Counted from the stretch's first letter, positions 1 through 14,900 are shown. The stretch is DNA of 64,000 bases from Lates calcarifer (GCF_001640805.2 NC_066847.1:19955504-20019503); one strand, 5' to 3'. Notes: generated from the sequence alone by a model not told the origin. Made by a program: numbers and translations.

Positions 1-159
1 GCCCTACTATTGTGCTGCAATAACACTGGAAAATAGGGTTTATTCTATTAAGCATTTGGGGATTTTTGATGCTTTTCGAAATGTGTGAGAGTGCAGAATT
101 AAAGAGATCATCACCAAATTTAAAGTTAGTGCTCTAGTAGCTATCACAAGGAGTTAAGC

Positions 160-690
160 ATCACTAACTGATTATTAGGCCACTTTGGAGCAGTAGACAC
201 AACCCATAAACACAACGGCTAACATATTGATTGATATGGTGAACATGCTAGCAGTTGCTTATGTACCCATCCAACAGAAATGGAGCAACATTAGCTTTCA
301 TTTTGAGTTGTGTTTATGGCCACCTGATGAATGTAAGTCTAGTGCTCACTCTCCACAAAATCTATAGAAAAATGTCTCTACCTGCTAAATACCCTTTTAT
401 GTTCACAAGCTAGTCGCTAACTTTGTCTCTTTGTTGTTTGGTGCTGGACAGGTAGAATAAAGTGGATTTTTAGAGCTTCTTTACTGAAAACAGCTGTGGC
501 TAGAAACAACACTGATGAGAATTACAGGACATAAAACCAGTACAATTATGTAAATGATGCTAAAATGCTCCATAAAGCTGAGGGACACTGCAGAGTTGGT
601 TGTTGATTCTCTGGGTTTGTCACTATTAGTGACCCTTTCCACATAAATTGGATCTATTGTTAATGTAAAAATATTGATGATAGCAGCTTT
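160..690. repeat. Teleost interspersed repeat remnant
   Basis: This stretch contains phrases I recognise from memory as parts of one common fish repeat: the segment on gaining a map of GGCCACCTGATGAATGTAAG (about 316-335), the GGTAGAATAAAGTGGATTTTTAGAGC segment (about 450-476), and the TGCTCCATAAAGCTGAGGGACACTGCAGAG segment (about 567-596). It has no coding capacity. Family assignment would need a repeat-library search; the copy is degenerate. The remainder of 1-2240 shows no gene. Confidence 0.5.
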
Positions 691-1920
691 AATGTAGAAT
701 CAAAATTTCCTTTCTATCCCCTCGCCTGCAATTTGCCAATTTTATATTAAATCTTGGAACAATAACAAAGTGAATCTGTAGGCTCACATATCAATGACTT
801 CTCACATATCCAGGGGCTAGTCAGATTAAGTAGAATTTGTCTGCTGAATATTATTTTCTTTTTCAAACAGCATCATGGTAAATTATTCACAAAGATTTTT
901 TTATTATTTTTTTAAGCAAAATTGCATCTCTTGTTTTCCATTTTGTGTTGCTCAGAGAAGAGCAGCGGCAGAGGGAGTGAATGGAAATGAAGGCATGTGA
1001 GTGCTTCTCATTGAACATTTATCATTGAGCAGTTGAGTAAGTGGTGAGTCACTGTTTCCTTCACCGCACTAAAATAATACTCCCGCAATCATTGTAATTA
1101 TGGTGGCTTTGTGCATTTACATCAATGATATACGGCTGGCTTTAGTGTAGTTGGAATAAAAGCTGAAAAAAACACAGCAGAGGATATTACTATGGATCAA
1201 AAAAGTCAGTTTGAACTCTGTTTAGAGTTGCAAATGAATGGAAGAAATTTATGAGTTTTAAATTGTGTTTTTGTATGTTTTGAGCTTGTACTTAGTGAAG
1301 TTAATCATGTGTCATATAGAGTTCAGGAATAGATGGATTTGATGATAATTTTCCTAAATGAATTTCAGTTATTTCAGATGCTTTTTTCCTATTGTAAATA
1401 AACAGTTAATCTCATGGTGGATGATGACTATTGTAGTCTGCGCATTGCCAGTAGATGGTAGTGTCTTCACTCATTTGCTGCAAACACTGACTACATGAAT
1501 CAACCTCACTCTCACATACACAAACTCACTCACAGTTTGCTAGTTCTCGCCATCACTCCACTTCATCTCAGAGGCATTAAACTCCCTTTGAAAAGAAGTT
1601 GTTACATTTAATGAAGCAGTGTGAGCAATACAAATGTTCTCCTCATTTCCTATGTGCTTACATTGGTGTACACAGTGGACATATAAAGACCACTGAGACC
1701 GTACTGACTCCCCCCACTCCTCTATTCCTCTTATCCATCAAACACTCTAAGTGTTAAAAGCCTGGAGAGGGCAAAATCAGTGGTCACAGAGGTAGACATT
1801 TTTAGGAATGTTTTTTTATTCTGGTTTTATGAATGAAAGCAATGGGGTTTTCTTCCTTTTTTTTAATTGCCATGTGAGGAAGGTTTCCAAAAGCCTCTTT
1901 TCAACAGTAGTTTGAGGCTT

Positions 1921-1925
<5 letters not shown>

Positions 1926-1955
<30 letters not shown>
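1926..1955. repeat. (GT)n microsatellite
   Basis: About 15 uninterrupted GT dinucleotides follow a short T run. It lies in the 5' flank of the kcnip4-like gene. Confidence 0.95.
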
Positions 1956-1957
<2 letters not shown>

Positions 1958-2239
1958 AGTGTGATGAGGGAGCGTCTTACAAGAAAGCTATTGTTTTTGC
2001 CAACCATCCTGCTTTTCTGCAAGGAATTATTTTTCCCTCTTTTTTTCTCCTCATTTGCAACTTCAGTTCTTCTTCTAGCCTGAAACCAGTGTCAACATCA
2101 AGATTTAATCACATGACTATACAGTAGGGTCTAAACACACCAATACACATGCAATAACTCAAAACGGACATATTATCAACATTCAGTGACACATTCTGTC
2201 CTGTGTTTCCGTGTTTGCAGTTAGTGAACATGTGTAGCT

Positions 2240-2886
2240 CATGAGAGGCTGTGCATCTCCCAGCACCACACCTCCCCTCTGCCTCTGTCTCAACACCCCC
2301 CTCCCCCTCCCCACTCCCTCACTCATATCCACTCCCTCTCATCTTCCCTCCCTTTACTTTGCAGTGAGGCAGTCAGAGCGCCTGAAAGAGCGAGAGAGAG
2401 CCACAAACTATCAGACAAGAGCAGAGTTTGCTCTCCCTGCTTTTCCTCTGCCTTCACATGTCTCTTCATTTGTGAGGAGAGGAAAGAGAAAGAAGGAAGC
2501 ATTGAGATCAGCATGCCTGGACTTTATCCCTCTTTGAGTCAGCTTTTCTAAATTCTCCTTGACCCCTCAAGATCAGAGAGACCTTTAATGACTTCAGGCT
2601 CCTCACAAACCCTTGACCAGCTCGGGCTCGCCTGATCCTTAACCTCGTCCCACTTTAACCCTTACCCAGACTGGATTTAGGGAGTGAGCGGGCAGTAGGC
2701 GGGTGCCTCCCGGCACCCGGCCCGTGCGTGTGGGCCAGTGTAGCGCTGGAGTGGGTGCAGGGGAACTGGAGTGCGGGGCCGGGTGGCAGCGCTGGTCCTG
2801 GCGGCGGTCCCGAGGGTGAGGAGGCCGGCTCAGGCTCTGGCTTCGGGTCGGGGTATGGTGGCGGAGAGTGGGCCGAGGGTGGAGCA
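2240..2886 (+). promoter_or_regulatory. kcnip4: Promoter/5' UTR region of the kcnip4-like first coding exon
   Basis: A C/T-rich tract (about 2255-2360) ends in TTTACTTTGCAG, which could be a splice acceptor for an upstream non-coding exon or part of a TATA-less promoter. It is followed by purine-rich and then GC-rich sequence leading directly into the ATG at 2887. The frame of the ATG stays open upstream to a TAA at 2656 but contains no ATG, so the upstream Gly-rich frame is treated as 5' UTR. The transcription start cannot be fixed from sequence alone. Confidence 0.45.
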
Positions 2887-2998
2887 ATGCTGAGTGTGAT
2901 CTGGGAGACAGAGGGACTGCAGACGGTGGGCATCGTGGTGCTGGTATTCGCTTCGATCAAGCTGCTGCACCTTCTGGGGCTCATCAGCTTCTCAGAGG
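2887..2998 (+). CDS. kcnip4: kcnip4 coding exon 1 (membrane-type N-terminus)
   Basis: Encodes 37 residues beginning [18 protein letters not shown] and ending [12 protein letters not shown], plus the first base of Asp38. The hydrophobic stretch at about residues 12-33 can act as a membrane segment. Mammalian KChIP4 has a nearly identical alternative first exon (from memory, [18 protein letters not shown]). The donor is G|GTAAGA; the phase-1 end matches the acceptor of the exon at 19274. Confidence 0.9.
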
Positions 2999-5900
2999 GT
3001 AAGACACTGATGGAGAGATGTTGGAAATCAAGGGAGAGAATGACAGAAATGAGGAGACAGAGGACGCAGAGTAGAGAAATCACAGCTGCAATGAAGATTG
3101 CTCGGTAATAGATCTAAAATGTGTTGTGAAAATTGCTAATACATTTTCAATCTGTCATTTCCCCTCAATTTCCAGCCTCTATTCTCTTGATTTATCAGTT
3201 AGTCTTTAGTTGCTAGAACTCCTTTGAAACAGACTTGAGTTTTCTAAGACAGCAGTTTGAAAACTTGACAAGTTAATTGAGGTCGCTGTATCAAAGCAAG
3301 AGAGACTCAATGAATCAGAAAAAAAAAAGAAATGGACTGTCTCAATTTATGAGTTGAAGTTATGAAAACAGAAAATTCGACAGAAATATGTGTGAGCTTG
3401 AGATGTGACGGGAGGCAGGAACCTTGAGTCTGTCAGTACAGAGAGATAGAAAAGCCTGAGAGCAAGCTCCTGAGTTCAATGTTTTTTTTGGTATAGGGGG
3501 CTGGTTCCTCTGTTTTTGTGCACATAATACAATCAGTTTGTGCACTCAAGGGAGAGCTATCATACTCTACTAAGGACACAGACAGGCTCACTAAGCACAG
3601 AATGTGTCAGGCCTAAATAAACTGTTTAGTTTGGATCTACTGCAGTTGTCTCATTAAATAAAGTAGAGCAGCATGGTAAGCAGTTTGAGCTCAAAGCCAG
3701 CCCATTCATCAGACTGCTGTTTAGTAAACACGCCTTATCTTCTAATTAGGATAATCAGTCAAAAGTCTCCAAAGCTGTGTGCAGATTCAGAGACAATAAG
3801 TAAACAGAAAAAAGTGATAATGTGTAGTAGCAAGCTGGAAAAAGCTGACCTGACCTGAGAGAAGTGTTTAGATGGAGCGTGGTGGTGTTAGTGTCTGTGT
3901 ATCGGCTGTGGCTGTGTTATTTCAAAGGCACATGGGAGCAGTGTTTTCATTTGGGGGAACAGTGAACCTCATGCTCAGCGTAACCGTTTACATGCTTCAC
4001 CAAACAGCGGCGAGTTGAAACTTGCTCTCCCCTCGCACCACGTTTCCAGATGCTGCCGACGTGATATTGATTATTTTCTGTGGTGAGATGATACAGACGT
4101 CAAAGCTGGGCGTGTTTGCTTGCTGATGTGATCTGTATTTCACACAGGTGTCTCAGAGTGTAATTACTTACAGAATATCTGCCATCTGAGCTTGTGGTGC
4201 CTGACAAACAGTCAATACAGGTATTGATGTGGTGCATGTGTTTGAAGTCATGTTCAGGAGAAAAAGAGGGGAAGGCATTAGAGGTGGGGGAGGGGGTAAA
4301 AATTAGTCTGATTATCTTGTCACAATTATGGAAATTGTCTTGAAAATGAGAGCTCACAAATCTGTTATTACATAGTGACACTGGCAATCCTGTCTGTGGG
4401 TGCTGGAATCTGAAATATCTTAAAATCATGTGAGGTGCACGTATTTCGGGCCAGGAGGAAACTAAACCCTCAAAATGAAGCCATGCAAAAGCAGATCGAA
4501 CATTCAAACTAGGGATGCAAATAACAATTACCACCATATTTGTATTATTGCTTAATCCATTGATTATTTTCACAATGAATCACTTAAATATTTTGCCGGT
4601 AAAATGAAAGAAAGCAGTGAAAAATTGAGATAAATGGCTTTTTTGATTCAACAGTGTAAAGTGCTCTTACAAAACAAAGAATAGCATCAAATCTTCATAT
4701 TTAAGAATCTAGGACCAGCAAATCCTTACTTGAAAAATGATCAAATGATTTGTTTGAGCTTCAACGTCACCAGAGCTGCATCTGACCATTCATCTGTCGG
4801 TTATTTTTATGATCAGTGGAACAGTGAATACTGTCCATCACATGCTTGTTTCACCCAACCAACAGCTCAAAACCTAATACCTAACACTAAAATTGTTGGA
4901 AATTAATTCTGTCAATTTACTAATCAATTAATCAGCTAAACTAATTGCTTCAACTCTGTACAGAAAAGTGAAAGGGCCACAGCTGAGAATGGAATCCAGG
5001 ACGTTCTTGCTTTAAAGTGATAGCCCTGACCACTGAGCCACTGCTTCATTTTTATCTAAACCCAACAGTCATATAGAATTACCTTTGTTTACGTTTTTGT
5101 TACACAGATCTCTTTTTGCAGCTGTCACCTTCTGCAATAACTAAAAATGTTTTCTTTTTACCTTTTTATTTTTATAAAACCTCCTGGGAAAATGTTTCAC
5201 TGAGCGTGCACGCTCTGCTTAACATTCATACGGTCAGACATGTTCACAGCTGGGAGCTGCCCAGTACGATCACATCCCTCTACTCCCGGCCACCTGAGCA
5301 GCTCCACTGGGGGATAAAGGTCTTGCTTTAAAAGCCTCTGTGTGGTAAAAGCTGAGGGAGCTTCTCAGCTGGACTGCAGATTTGAACTGGCAACTTTCCA
5401 GAGGTGTTTCAGAGGAGCGAATATGAGCTGAGAGCATGCTCTGCATGTATTGTTCACTGCTCCATGCTTAACTGTAGCATCAGCTGGCAGCAAAAAGAAA
5501 CTGTAAGCTTTGTAAAGATCAAGTCATAGCAGACCACACATCACAAGCAGAGAAGGTTCTGTCTGGCCAACACGGACTGTACACTCTGTTCACTTCTACT
5601 GCACAGATTGTAAGGACTTCAGACCTGGAAACAAAGTTTGTTAGCAGCCTCTGCCTGCCATTGGAATGCTTCCATGTTGGAGAAATATAACAAGATCATT
5701 GCATCAGGTCGTGCACAATCACCAGAGCATTGTACTGTGAATATGAGCAAGGCCTGGCAAGCAGCTAAGAGTAGCTGCTTTCAGTTTAATTATGAATGTA
5801 GCTGGACTGATGTCTGCATGTATTGCTGCTAACTATGCCAAGGCTAGTATTAGAATACCACTGCAGCTGGCTGAATGTGGGCTCAGCTTAGCTTGGAAAA

Positions 5901-8900
5901 TGGTATAATGAGCTCCCCCTGAAATTTGATTACTTTTGTAGAAATGTATCTTATTTCCCAGTCCTGATTTGCTTGGTCTGATATGCTTGTACTGCAATTT
6001 AACAGGGAACAAATGTCAGTTTTTGTTTCTCTCATACACACACACACACACACACATACATACACACAGATTCTTTCCACACATATGTGCATTTCTACTT
6101 ACAATGCAAAGTGCTGAACTAAGCCTCATAGGGTGCAGACTAATCATCTGTCACACAATGATAAATAATTCTCTAGTTCAGTACACAGCCCCAAACCCGT
6201 ACCCCTCAGTCACACACACGCACACACACACATACACACACACATTCACAAGTACACCATTACCCAAACCAGGATGGAGCGCTGTGTCAATTTGGACCCG
6301 CCATTTGCTATTATCGGGAGGGAGCACAGAGAGTGTCTTAGCACTGATATTCATCTAACAAGGTTCTCGTGTTCTCTGTGTCCTTGATAGGGATTTATGG
6401 CCTGGCAGCAGAGAGAGTTAGTGTCAGCACTGACCTGCGCTGGTTTTGCTGCCGATTGTCTGTTTTCACTTAATGGAGAGTGTTGTGGTTTCTACAGTAA
6501 TGAGCAGGTCAGAGCTGTGGTGGGTCAGCTAGTTGGTGCATGAAGGACTGAGTTGAACCACAAAATGTGATTAAAGTAGGTGCAGAGAGAACTACATTTA
6601 AGTTGGATTGTCAGTAAATTCTGTCCAGATATTCATGGTCCCAAGAGGATAAATCTGAAGAACTTTGGTTGATTTTTCACCTAGTTTCAGTACATTGCTT
6701 TGCTAACAAAGCTAATCTAAAATGGTGAAAACACTACCTGCATGCTGATGTTAGTGTTTAGCTCACATTTAGCTCACATATAGCTTCACAGAACAGCTAG
6801 CATAGCTGTATACCGGAGGAACATGGGAAAAAATACAGATCTGAAACAGGTGGCAAAACTTTGAGAGACTTTGAAACGTCAAACAAGCCAGTTGAATTTT
6901 TCTGATAGAGAATTATGAATGACCTTTCTGCTGTTGTTGTGTGGCATTTAGTTGTGATCTAGCAGTTCTGACGTGCCTGTCATTGATAATCACATCAAGT
7001 GGGTGCAAAGCCAACCTACAGTATGAGAATCACTGTTATGTTTTGGAGTCCAAAGCTGACTATGTTAGTCAGAGTCTTTACTGTTATATCTTCATTGCCT
7101 ATACTGAAATGTGAAACACTGTAAAATATTGAAGTGTGGTCTTCATTTTGTTAAGTGCAGAAGTGTGTACATTTCCCAAACACACACATACACACACGTA
7201 CACTCACTGTTTTATGGGCGTGGTATAAACTGCACTGCATCTTTACGGGATTGTTTTCTTTGTTGAGTCACACATCCATCATCGAGTCCGTAGAAGTGTT
7301 TAGCATCTTTTTCATTATTTCAGATGATGCCATTTAAGATCCTGCCCAGTTAATTTAATTGCCAATGTGCATTGTGGAAATGAATCTCATTATTACTCAA
7401 GCAAGCAGCAGGGTTTAAAAGCTTAATATATGGAAACACTGACTCAGTTACAGGTAGTGAAGTGTGAGGTATTTTGTGAGCAGCTCCCCTGCAAGCTGTA
7501 ATTGTTCATCCACTTACTAACCCATTTAAAGGACAACAATCAACTGGCCCAATTACCCTTTGGGTATTTTCCATGATGCCTGTTTAGAGCGGTGACATGA
7601 TTGACTTAACCTTTGCCTGAGTGTCCTAAGTTATTGGTCCCTCTGGTGTCTTTTAAGGTAGAAAGCGCACAGCGGAGGAGCTGAAAGTAAGAGGACTCGG
7701 CCTGTCAATCTGAGTCAGGAAAGCAAGGACAAGTATTACTCAAGCAATCAATTTTGATGAACACATCACAGATAATAAATTCTGATAGAGGGAGGATGAC
7801 AGATGCTTTTGAGCCAAGAATCTGGTATGGATGATTGCAGTGCTTAAAGGCTCCCTGTGGAAGAGGCAACTGGAGGCAGGTTGTATTCTTAAAGATGTAT
7901 TTAATTATGAACTCTGTTCAATAGCAGTGCAGAGATGCAGTATAATGTACAGTGTCTCTAAAGCACCACCATGTGATATTCTCAGATGTTATTAAATATG
8001 AATATGCTTGTTGAGTTTTGTGATATTCATTAATTCAAATATCATACAGCAGATTGTTAGTCCTATTAAAGAAAAATAATGCATATTAAAGCTCAAGCAT
8101 TGTTATAAAAAGAAGAAAAATAGTCTTTCATAAACCTTTAACTATCTCTAGAGCTTTGAAGCCACACGTGGTATTTATTTTCAATCAAGGCTATACACTA
8201 AGTATGCTCATTCAGCATGTTCATGACTTTAATTAGCCAACAAAATTAATAATCATGTTTCCATATGAATCCAGCAACAATATTTTCCATAATTAAGGAC
8301 ATAGGTTCTCATGCATAATGCAGTAGTTCCTTGCCAACAGTATAGCTAATTGCTGTTTTATTTTGCAGATGTGTTGAATGTACCAGGCTTTATGGTTTCA
8401 TCTAATTTCCATTGTTGAAAAAAATCTGCACACTGTCTTGGTTCAGATTGTTCTTTTTTTTCCCCCAACTCTACCCAAACTTTGAGTGTATTCATTCCCT
8501 CTGCCGATTGAAGATAAAGTTTCTGATGAAAGGGAAGTGGTGGGAATAGTCTGCGAACTTCAGTTGGCTGCACTAATGCAAAGAGAACATTGTTATAGAA
8601 AGTGCTGACTTGTATCTACAGTGAACCAATCTCATCACCAGTGACTTCTATAGTATAGTGAAACCATTTGCTGCATAGGGATTAGTTTTAATTTGCACTG
8701 TGTCTTATAGGATATCACACATCATCAGCTGTGATGCCAGGATTAATTGTCCCAGCACATGAAATATTAATTATCCTTTTTGTAATGACATAATGGATGT
8801 ACAAAGAGAAACACAGAATTCAGGAAAAAATCACAAACACAGATCGTGAAGTGAAATTGGATGGTGTTGCCGACCATAAATCTTTTTTTTTTTTTTTTTT

Positions 8901-11900
8901 TTCACAAAACCAGCATTGACCTTTTCATCACAGTAATGAAAGTAATTAAGTATGTAAAAAGATAAGCAGCCCTCTGAGCCAATTGTGTTTCACTTTTGGA
9001 AAGTCTGGTGATTAATCTTGCCACACACATGCCATTTTGCCCCAGTATGGATATATTGTTTGTCTTTCGACTGAGCTACAATATATATTTTCTATATACT
9101 GTATACATACAATATATAAAAAAATTGATTTTAGTCCACATGTCTGTTTTGGTATCTCAGACTGTGAACTACAAACAGTGTAAATCTTGTCAGAATAAAA
9201 GCCATAAATACATTGATGCACTTTTCCGAGTGACTAGTAGCATCACTGTGAGTTTCCTGTCAGGGACTGGAGTACAGATGACTCACTTGGAAGTGAGTCA
9301 TAAAGACCTGCTCCTTTTTTTTTTTTTTTTGCCATGAAAGCTCTAAGTTTTGAGGCTGAAGTATGTGAAAACTTCCCCCATTGTACCACCTTATAATCTT
9401 TAAAATGACTGGAGTAGAAAGGGCAGAGAACCTTTCCCTCCAGTGCCAAGCAAGGTTTTCTCAGAGACAGACTATTATTGAAACACTTCAAAGTGACAAA
9501 TGATTGCAATTAAAAGCATGCACTGCTCTTCCCCCAGATTCCAATAAATGTCTCAGCCCTCTGATGGTGGGTCATTATGGCCAGCAGGAGAGCATGCTCT
9601 CTCTCATAAAGAACCTTGGCATCCAGTCCCCAGCACTCCAGTCAGCGCTGTCACTCACACTCAGTTCAGAACACCAAAGGACAGCATTTTATTTGACATC
9701 TATGTTAAGGCTGAAAAATTAACCTCCTGGCTTGAAGACACTAACATTTCCTTAACTCAAATTGGCTTGTTTAAACTGATTATAACTACTGTAAGTACAT
9801 GAGGCAGTAGAGCAGAAGTGATGGCTAAGATGTTCTTTTTTCGAGTAAATAGCCTTTGGATTTTGTGCTACTTTGCTTTCTGTCTTGCAGTAGCCAACCA
9901 AAAGGGAATCAACAAGGCCTCAATCCATTTGGTTGTTTACACAGGTCTATTCCCAGTCTTCTTGGAGTCAGATTTATTTGGATCTGCCTTTCATCATTGG
10001 CAGTGAGGCACAAAACTTGGTGTCATGTCCCATGATAAGTAAAAGAAAAGATTTAAAATGCAAATCAGTGTTTTTATTCAGGACTGCGGCACAGACACTT
10101 GGTTTTTGTTGTCTCAGTAATGCACCGAATTGGCTTTGGTTTTAAGACAGGCCATGCAGCGACCCTGCCTTCCTGTCTTCCTGTTCCTAAGTCACATTCA
10201 CTGCCATTTTTCTGCCTGCCATACGGAACTGGAGGCTGTATTATTAAATAACAGGAATGACATATCGCTCTCCACGGCTCCAATCTTAGGGCTTATTTGT
10301 ATTTGGGCCCACCAAATGGGAAAAAATGGCAGATCTGTATCCACCTCCCTCATCGTCCGGGTGATTTATCTGATATAAAATGAGCCTTTCTCATTACACA
10401 GTGGGGACTGTGTTTGAATTACTTTTCTTTTATTGACTTGGATCTGCAGATCTAACACTTGCAAAAGCAGAATAGTAATCAGCAGATGTCCACTGTTGGC
10501 AGCTCTGGTATTCTGGATGTTGGCTATAATTTGTTTTGGAGTATTAGAAAATATTTGGTGCTATAGAGGGGAATTTATTACACCTCAGGAAAGGCAAAGT
10601 CAGCCTTTGGAAAGGAGCTAGATGTTTTATCTTCTGTCTTCAGGCGAATCTGGATATGTAGGCACTATATTTTCAGTTGCATTTCCATTCACCTTTTCAC
10701 AGTTCACTTATTTGTTCAGGTGTTATATTTCTGTTGGGATTTTTGTTCTGGAGGAGGGTGTAGACAACCTTGTGCCTTGTGACATGCAGGTAGGTTCATG
10801 GTAACAGATCCAACTCTCCTCTATATGCACAATGAGAATGTTTCAGATTCGTATAAGCAAGTAAAACTGATAACCTCAGGAAAAAGATGCTGCGCTCACA
10901 CTTTTACTCATTGCCTTCCAATTTCGACAGAGTTGCAGAATGTATCCAAAACTTCCCATTCCAGTGAAGCAATAGTAAAGCAATCTCCTGAGCTTTTGGA
11001 CAGTATTAAACTGCAACTGATTTCACCTAACTATTTCACACTAGACTATATATTAAATGCCTTTTCAATCAACTGCAATATTTCTATCTCATCTGGCCGT
11101 GTTTCAAGTTTTAACACATTGTATTTTAGCATTACATCAATTTATTGTCTGTATGTTTTGCACCTTTAAAAGAAGCAGAGAGCCGTTAGCTTGCAAGCAG
11201 ATGTATTTAAGACAGAAGCAATAGATCAAAATAGCAAAACAGCACTTTCCCCAATTTGGTATTTGTCTGAGAGGTGACTTGTGCCAGTAACGTTGGTGTA
11301 AGTCCAGGTGAGCAGGTCAGTTTGATATCACTCTGGTCTTTTTGGGAATCATTCCAGCACAGATAAAATCCACCGCTGGCCAGGCTGCCAGAGACTGCTC
11401 ATCTGCCGTCCTCATCCACCGTCTCACTGGGTATAATTTCAGTTAATTGCTAGCTGCCAAGTGTCTGTCACATTTGTCCCTGTTTTGCTCAAAAACAACA
11501 TGCAGCCTTGGGACTTAAACACTGGAATGAGGTGTTGTTATGAACCTTGCACACTGACACAATAAATATCGGGCCTCCTATGCCCAGGCTCTTTTGCTGA
11601 TTGGTTCAGATTTAATTTGTCCAAAAGGCTTTGCCTCTACATTTGTGTAACTGACCATATAACAATATGACCTTCTGTAAATGTTCCATGTGTACACTGT
11701 TACTAATACTGAGGTGACCTTTAGAGAGACAGGAGAGGTATTGACCAGTCAGCATAGCATGTGGCAAATCATTAGCTTTGACTTAAATATCAGGCAATTA
11801 AACAAGCTCTGTTTTTTTCTTTTTCCCCCAGCTATGAGTTATGAATTTTGACTTGTTCAAAGGTATGTTTTCTTATTTTACCAATTTATTAACATGTTCA

Positions 11901-14900
11901 TCAGTTGTTGCCATGAAATTGTATGTTTCTTTTTGGTTTAGACTTTCCTCATGAAAGAGACAGTAATTCACTGATTTTGACTTTGATACCATCTGTCTCA
12001 AGATTTGCAGGAGACAGATTAAGGCGTTAAGAGATTAACACCTGCGAACCACTGTTGTTAACAGCCAGTGTGAGGACAGTAAACATGTCAAAAGATTCCC
12101 TTCATTGCATTCACTGTTAAATAAATCAATTCAGTCAATTCAGAAAGAAGTTAGAAAGTGACAGAGGAAGCATTACATCAAAAAATACTTAGTAAATCTT
12201 TGTGGAAAATATCTTTAAGTCATGTATTTTTGTGCAGTAAAATACCTGTAGGTATAGTGGGTAGGGAACACCACATGGAGTAAGACATTTTCTAGTGTCC
12301 TGATTGAGGCTCAGCTCCAAAAAAGCGTTCCCAAAACACCCCATAAACATTAGCTGTTCACTCTCCTGCCATCCAGTCTCATTACACATTCATTTTAAGA
12401 CTAGAGTAAAGCAAATATATAGGAAATCAGACCATGACTTTTGCGCATAACTTGAGGGAATATCTTGTTAATGGTATGATAGTACAGTATGCAGGTCACT
12501 GACCGAATCTCTCAATGAATAACTAACTCAGCAAAGTAATCAATGTTCCAATTCATTCTCTGCAGTGATTACTAAGAGACACATGAATTTGCATGAAAGA
12601 TGGGAGGGCAGCAACGCTGGTGTCCACCAGATAAGATCGCTCACATATGGGACTTGAAATGTCTCAGAAAATGACTACTGATTATAATGTGCCAAAAGCA
12701 ATGATCAAATCATACTGAAACCCAAGAAATCAAATTCCAATTTGAATTTCCCTGAGATAACAAATTGTCATTTCAGCATTAAGCCTAAAAGTAACTCACT
12801 GATCGTTTCAACCAATGCTGCTTTCGTCATCCACACCTGACTGATGTTTACATATTTTGCCCTTACATGGACAGCAGTAGAAACAGTGCAGCCTTGAACT
12901 CAACACCCTAAGATTGGTGTTTGATTTTTCTGTGTTGTATTGCCAGGACATAAAACAGCCTATATTAGGAGTGAGCGCAGGTTGAGATAAGATCAGTGTT
13001 GAGTTCGGTTCAGGTGTTACTTTGTTAGGATGGTGTGTCATCAGAAGTGGGATCTTATCGATGGGAAACCTCACAGTGGTTGCGTTAGTTTAAGTGAGGA
13101 AATCTGATTCATGTCAATTTCAGTTGACAGTAAGGAATGTTCAACCAGCCACAAATCCTTTTAAACAAGAGACATTCTTATCAGATCGTCAGTGATTTAC
13201 TGCCCGGATGACAACCTTTTTTTTATTTTACACCTACAGCTATGTCACACTAATGTAGTCTATTTGCACATGGTTAAGCCTGAAGTGTCATGCACCAATC
13301 TGATAAAAACGGTGCTAATTAAGATTTTTACTGCTTATATTTGTTGTGAAATTACACATATGTTGACTCATAAAAAGTCTGCACCACGAAGTCTACCTTT
13401 AAAAGGTAAAGAAATTACACAGCCAGCCAGTTTTCCTAAAAAATATATTAGTATATCAGTAATATATAAGTTTCAGGGTCATTTTATTCCTTTATGGATC
13501 ATTACTCATCTATCATGACTGGATTTTATCATTACAGAAGTTTTAGTCAGTTAATTGATCTACATTTTCCATTCATAAATTACATACTACTCAGCTGAAT
13601 CATTGACAAAATATGTATGATGTGTGACTGAGGATGTTGGTGTTACTTGTGGTATGGAAAAGCTGATGGGAGTGTACTTGGGTTATGTTGTCAAAACCAA
13701 AAGACTATGCTTTGGCTTTTCCATTATTTAAAGTGGTTTTCACATTACCTGTATGGAAAAAAGCTTTCCTACTCTAAGCATTAAGTTAAACCCAGAGAGG
13801 TATTCTGAGACTCATTCAATTAGACTAATTTGGCCATTAAGTGTAACACAGAGTCCAAGTGTGGTCAAAGATCCTCAGATCACTACCGAAGCTGTATAAG
13901 CTCACATGCTAGGTGCTGCTGCCTGTAACACTATCATGTAAACTATAAGATAAGTTGCGCTCCACTGGAGTCATGGCCTACTTTTGTGAGCCACACCTCC
14001 TTGGCACCACAGTACTAAAGGGACAGAGAGGAGCCAAATTGTATAAGTTAAGACCTTGTCTCAGATACACACAGAGGAACACACACAAACAGTAGCTCTT
14101 GAGAAAAGACACATGGCGCTAGTGTCATGCACACAGATCTAGCTACTATTTAAGTCCGAAAATATAGGGGAAAAATGGCTTATAACAGCTGAGTAAAAGA
14201 CAGACAGCGAGGAATACAGGGTCTAATGAATGCTATCAGTGCCTGAAATTAAAACCTATCTCAGCCAATTTCACAGAGATTAAACCTAGACTGTCCCCAT
14301 CATAGATCTTTTTAATAATTCTCATTGGAATCGTAAACCAAGTACGCTTTTGCGCTTACTCAATTAAATTAATCCATCCCATGTAGTCCCCCAGGCCATC
14401 ATTTGCCTCTGTGTAGCACTTACTGTACATACACCCTCATGATGCAACAAAGAAGCAGCCAGCTCAGCACCACCGTTCATCAAACTGTGTGCTTCAGCAC
14501 AAGAATTGACCCAAGATTTATTGATTTTAAGTAGCCATGCGTGGTTAACAGAATACATTTTAGTATGTACTTGATATAGATTGATCAAATATTTATTAGC
14601 CACTCCTTTTCAGTTCATGGATTCCATTGATTTAAGGCTAGTGAGGTTTTACCCTCTAGCTTGACTTTACCTTTGAGATAAATGACTCTTAAATCACAAA
14701 CCTTGGGGTGGTGTAGCAGTTGAGCTATGATTGATCAGTCCAGACTCATTTTGGGGGGATAATATTCTCACATTCATTTTTCAGGGTTTAAGTATTTTTG
14801 TGGCTTTGTCAGCTCATTGATAAAGAAGATACTGTGTAGTAGACCATTTTATTGTTATAGTCTACAAAGCTAGTCACACTACGCCCCATGGTAATTATAT

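Noticed and set aside
2241..2537. ORF beginning MRGCASPSTTPP, considered as a KChIP2-type first exon
   Set aside because: No similarity beyond the first residues; it is C/T-rich 5' flank.
2728..3108. ORF of 126 aa covering the kcnip4 first exon
   Set aside because: It begins at GTG, not ATG, and its 3' end runs past the splice donor at 2999; the real coding part is 2887-2998.
4970..5045. Functional tRNA gene
   Set aside because: The tRNA-like arms do not pair well and box B is degenerate; better explained as a SINE relic.
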